A DNA stretch of 64,000 nt from an uncultured Bacteroidota bacterium (GTDB lineage Bacteria > Bacteroidota > Bacteroidia > Bacteroidales > P3). This document shows positions 63,898-64,000 of this stretch, in pieces. The stretch is taken from assembly GCA_902791695.1 (NCBI GenBank), contig CADAWR010000001.1:1-64000 (forward strand). The letters are read 5' to 3'. The first letter of the stretch is position 1, and the number at the start of each line of letters is the position of its first letter. The notes beneath the pieces were generated by a model that had not been told where the DNA came from, did not search any database, and saw only the letters and a list, made by a program, of their open reading frames with translations. Position numbers and translations under genes: made by a program.

Positions 63898-64000
63898 CTA
63901 TTGTATCTTCTTCCAATGAACCGTCTCACGTATCATGAGCACAGAGCCCGTGATGGCGAGATTGCCGTCCTTGTCGAAGCACGCCGTCATTTTGGCCCTC
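63898..64000 (-). CDS. Partial gene, C-terminal end only
   Basis: The last 33 codons of a minus-strand gene that enters from beyond the window, ending VHWKKIQ and containing FDKDGNLAITGSVLMIRE. No family can be assigned from this piece. Its stop is two bases before the nitroreductase ATG, so it is the upstream gene of the same operon. Confidence 0.7.
   Translation of the reverse strand, partial: RAKMTACFDKDGNLAITGSVLMIRETVHWKKIQ

Overview
The window is a chromosomal segment of a member of the Bacteroidales. The signs are: TTTG-N19/20-TAnnTTTG promoters, no obvious Shine-Dalgarno reliance, lipoboxes ending in Ser-Cys, two proteins with type IX secretion (T9SS) C-terminal sorting domains, TonB-dependent receptors, and DUF3109, DUF4294, DUF4476 and DUF3857 families. 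GC content is high in most of the window, with an AT-richer and more accessory-looking left end (1-5850). No prophage, CRISPR array or intact insertion sequence was seen; one ISL3-type transposase remnant lies at 5560-5673.

Layout. 1-5360: a 40-bp AT palindrome, a T9SS-sorted protein preceded in the same frame by a small lipoprotein, then an ECF sigma / putative anti-sigma operon with surface lipoproteins. 5.8-12.9 kb: acyl-CoA ligase, thioesterase, M14 peptidase (T9SS), tRNA-Phe, and an ion channel-dehydrogenase-DUF3109-lspA operon. 13.2-23.6 kb: TonB-type barrel protein, tRNA-Gln, beta-helix protein, two DUF3857/transglutaminase proteins, HerA-like ATPase and a barrel protein. 23.9-30.2 kb: second acyl-CoA ligase, Wza-like lipoprotein, then a cobalamin riboswitch driving a BtuB-type receptor and a BtuG-like propeller lipoprotein. 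30.2-38.9 kb, mostly minus strand: DRTGG-PHP-DUF4476, barrel protein, Cbp1-like coiled-coil lipoprotein, ftsE-ompA-GNAT-rlmH, and a LytTR regulator. 39.1-45.1 kb: fabH-fabF-fabZ-fabG with a GT39-type glycosyltransferase and a nitroreductase. 45.3-50.0 kb: etfB-etfA-acyl-CoA dehydrogenase and a PagL-like protein. 50-57 kb: luxS-mtnN, a histidine kinase, and an SPFH-NatA-NatB-RHH-hydrolase operon. 57.2-64 kb: DUF4294, NlpC/P60, a lipoprotein, lysS-MBL-ung, a frameshifted comEC and a nitroreductase.

Lipid metabolism recurs: two fatty acyl-CoA ligases, a thioesterase, a FAS II block, and an ETF/acyl-CoA dehydrogenase unit. Envelope biogenesis is the other theme (LspA, OmpA, FtsE, Wza-like, barrels, PagL-like).

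The most unusual item is a family of five intergenic palindromes of about 100 bp (near 12964, 23721, 37420, 45083 and 57039). Each lies upstream of housekeeping promoters, and copies differ by paired changes in both arms. I do not recognise it as a described repeat class. Other notable items are three 20-bp-spaced direct repeats directly upstream of the LytTR gene, a homopolymer frameshift in comEC, a lipoprotein gene fused in frame to a secreted protein at an A8 tract, and in-frame repeat insertions in several genes.
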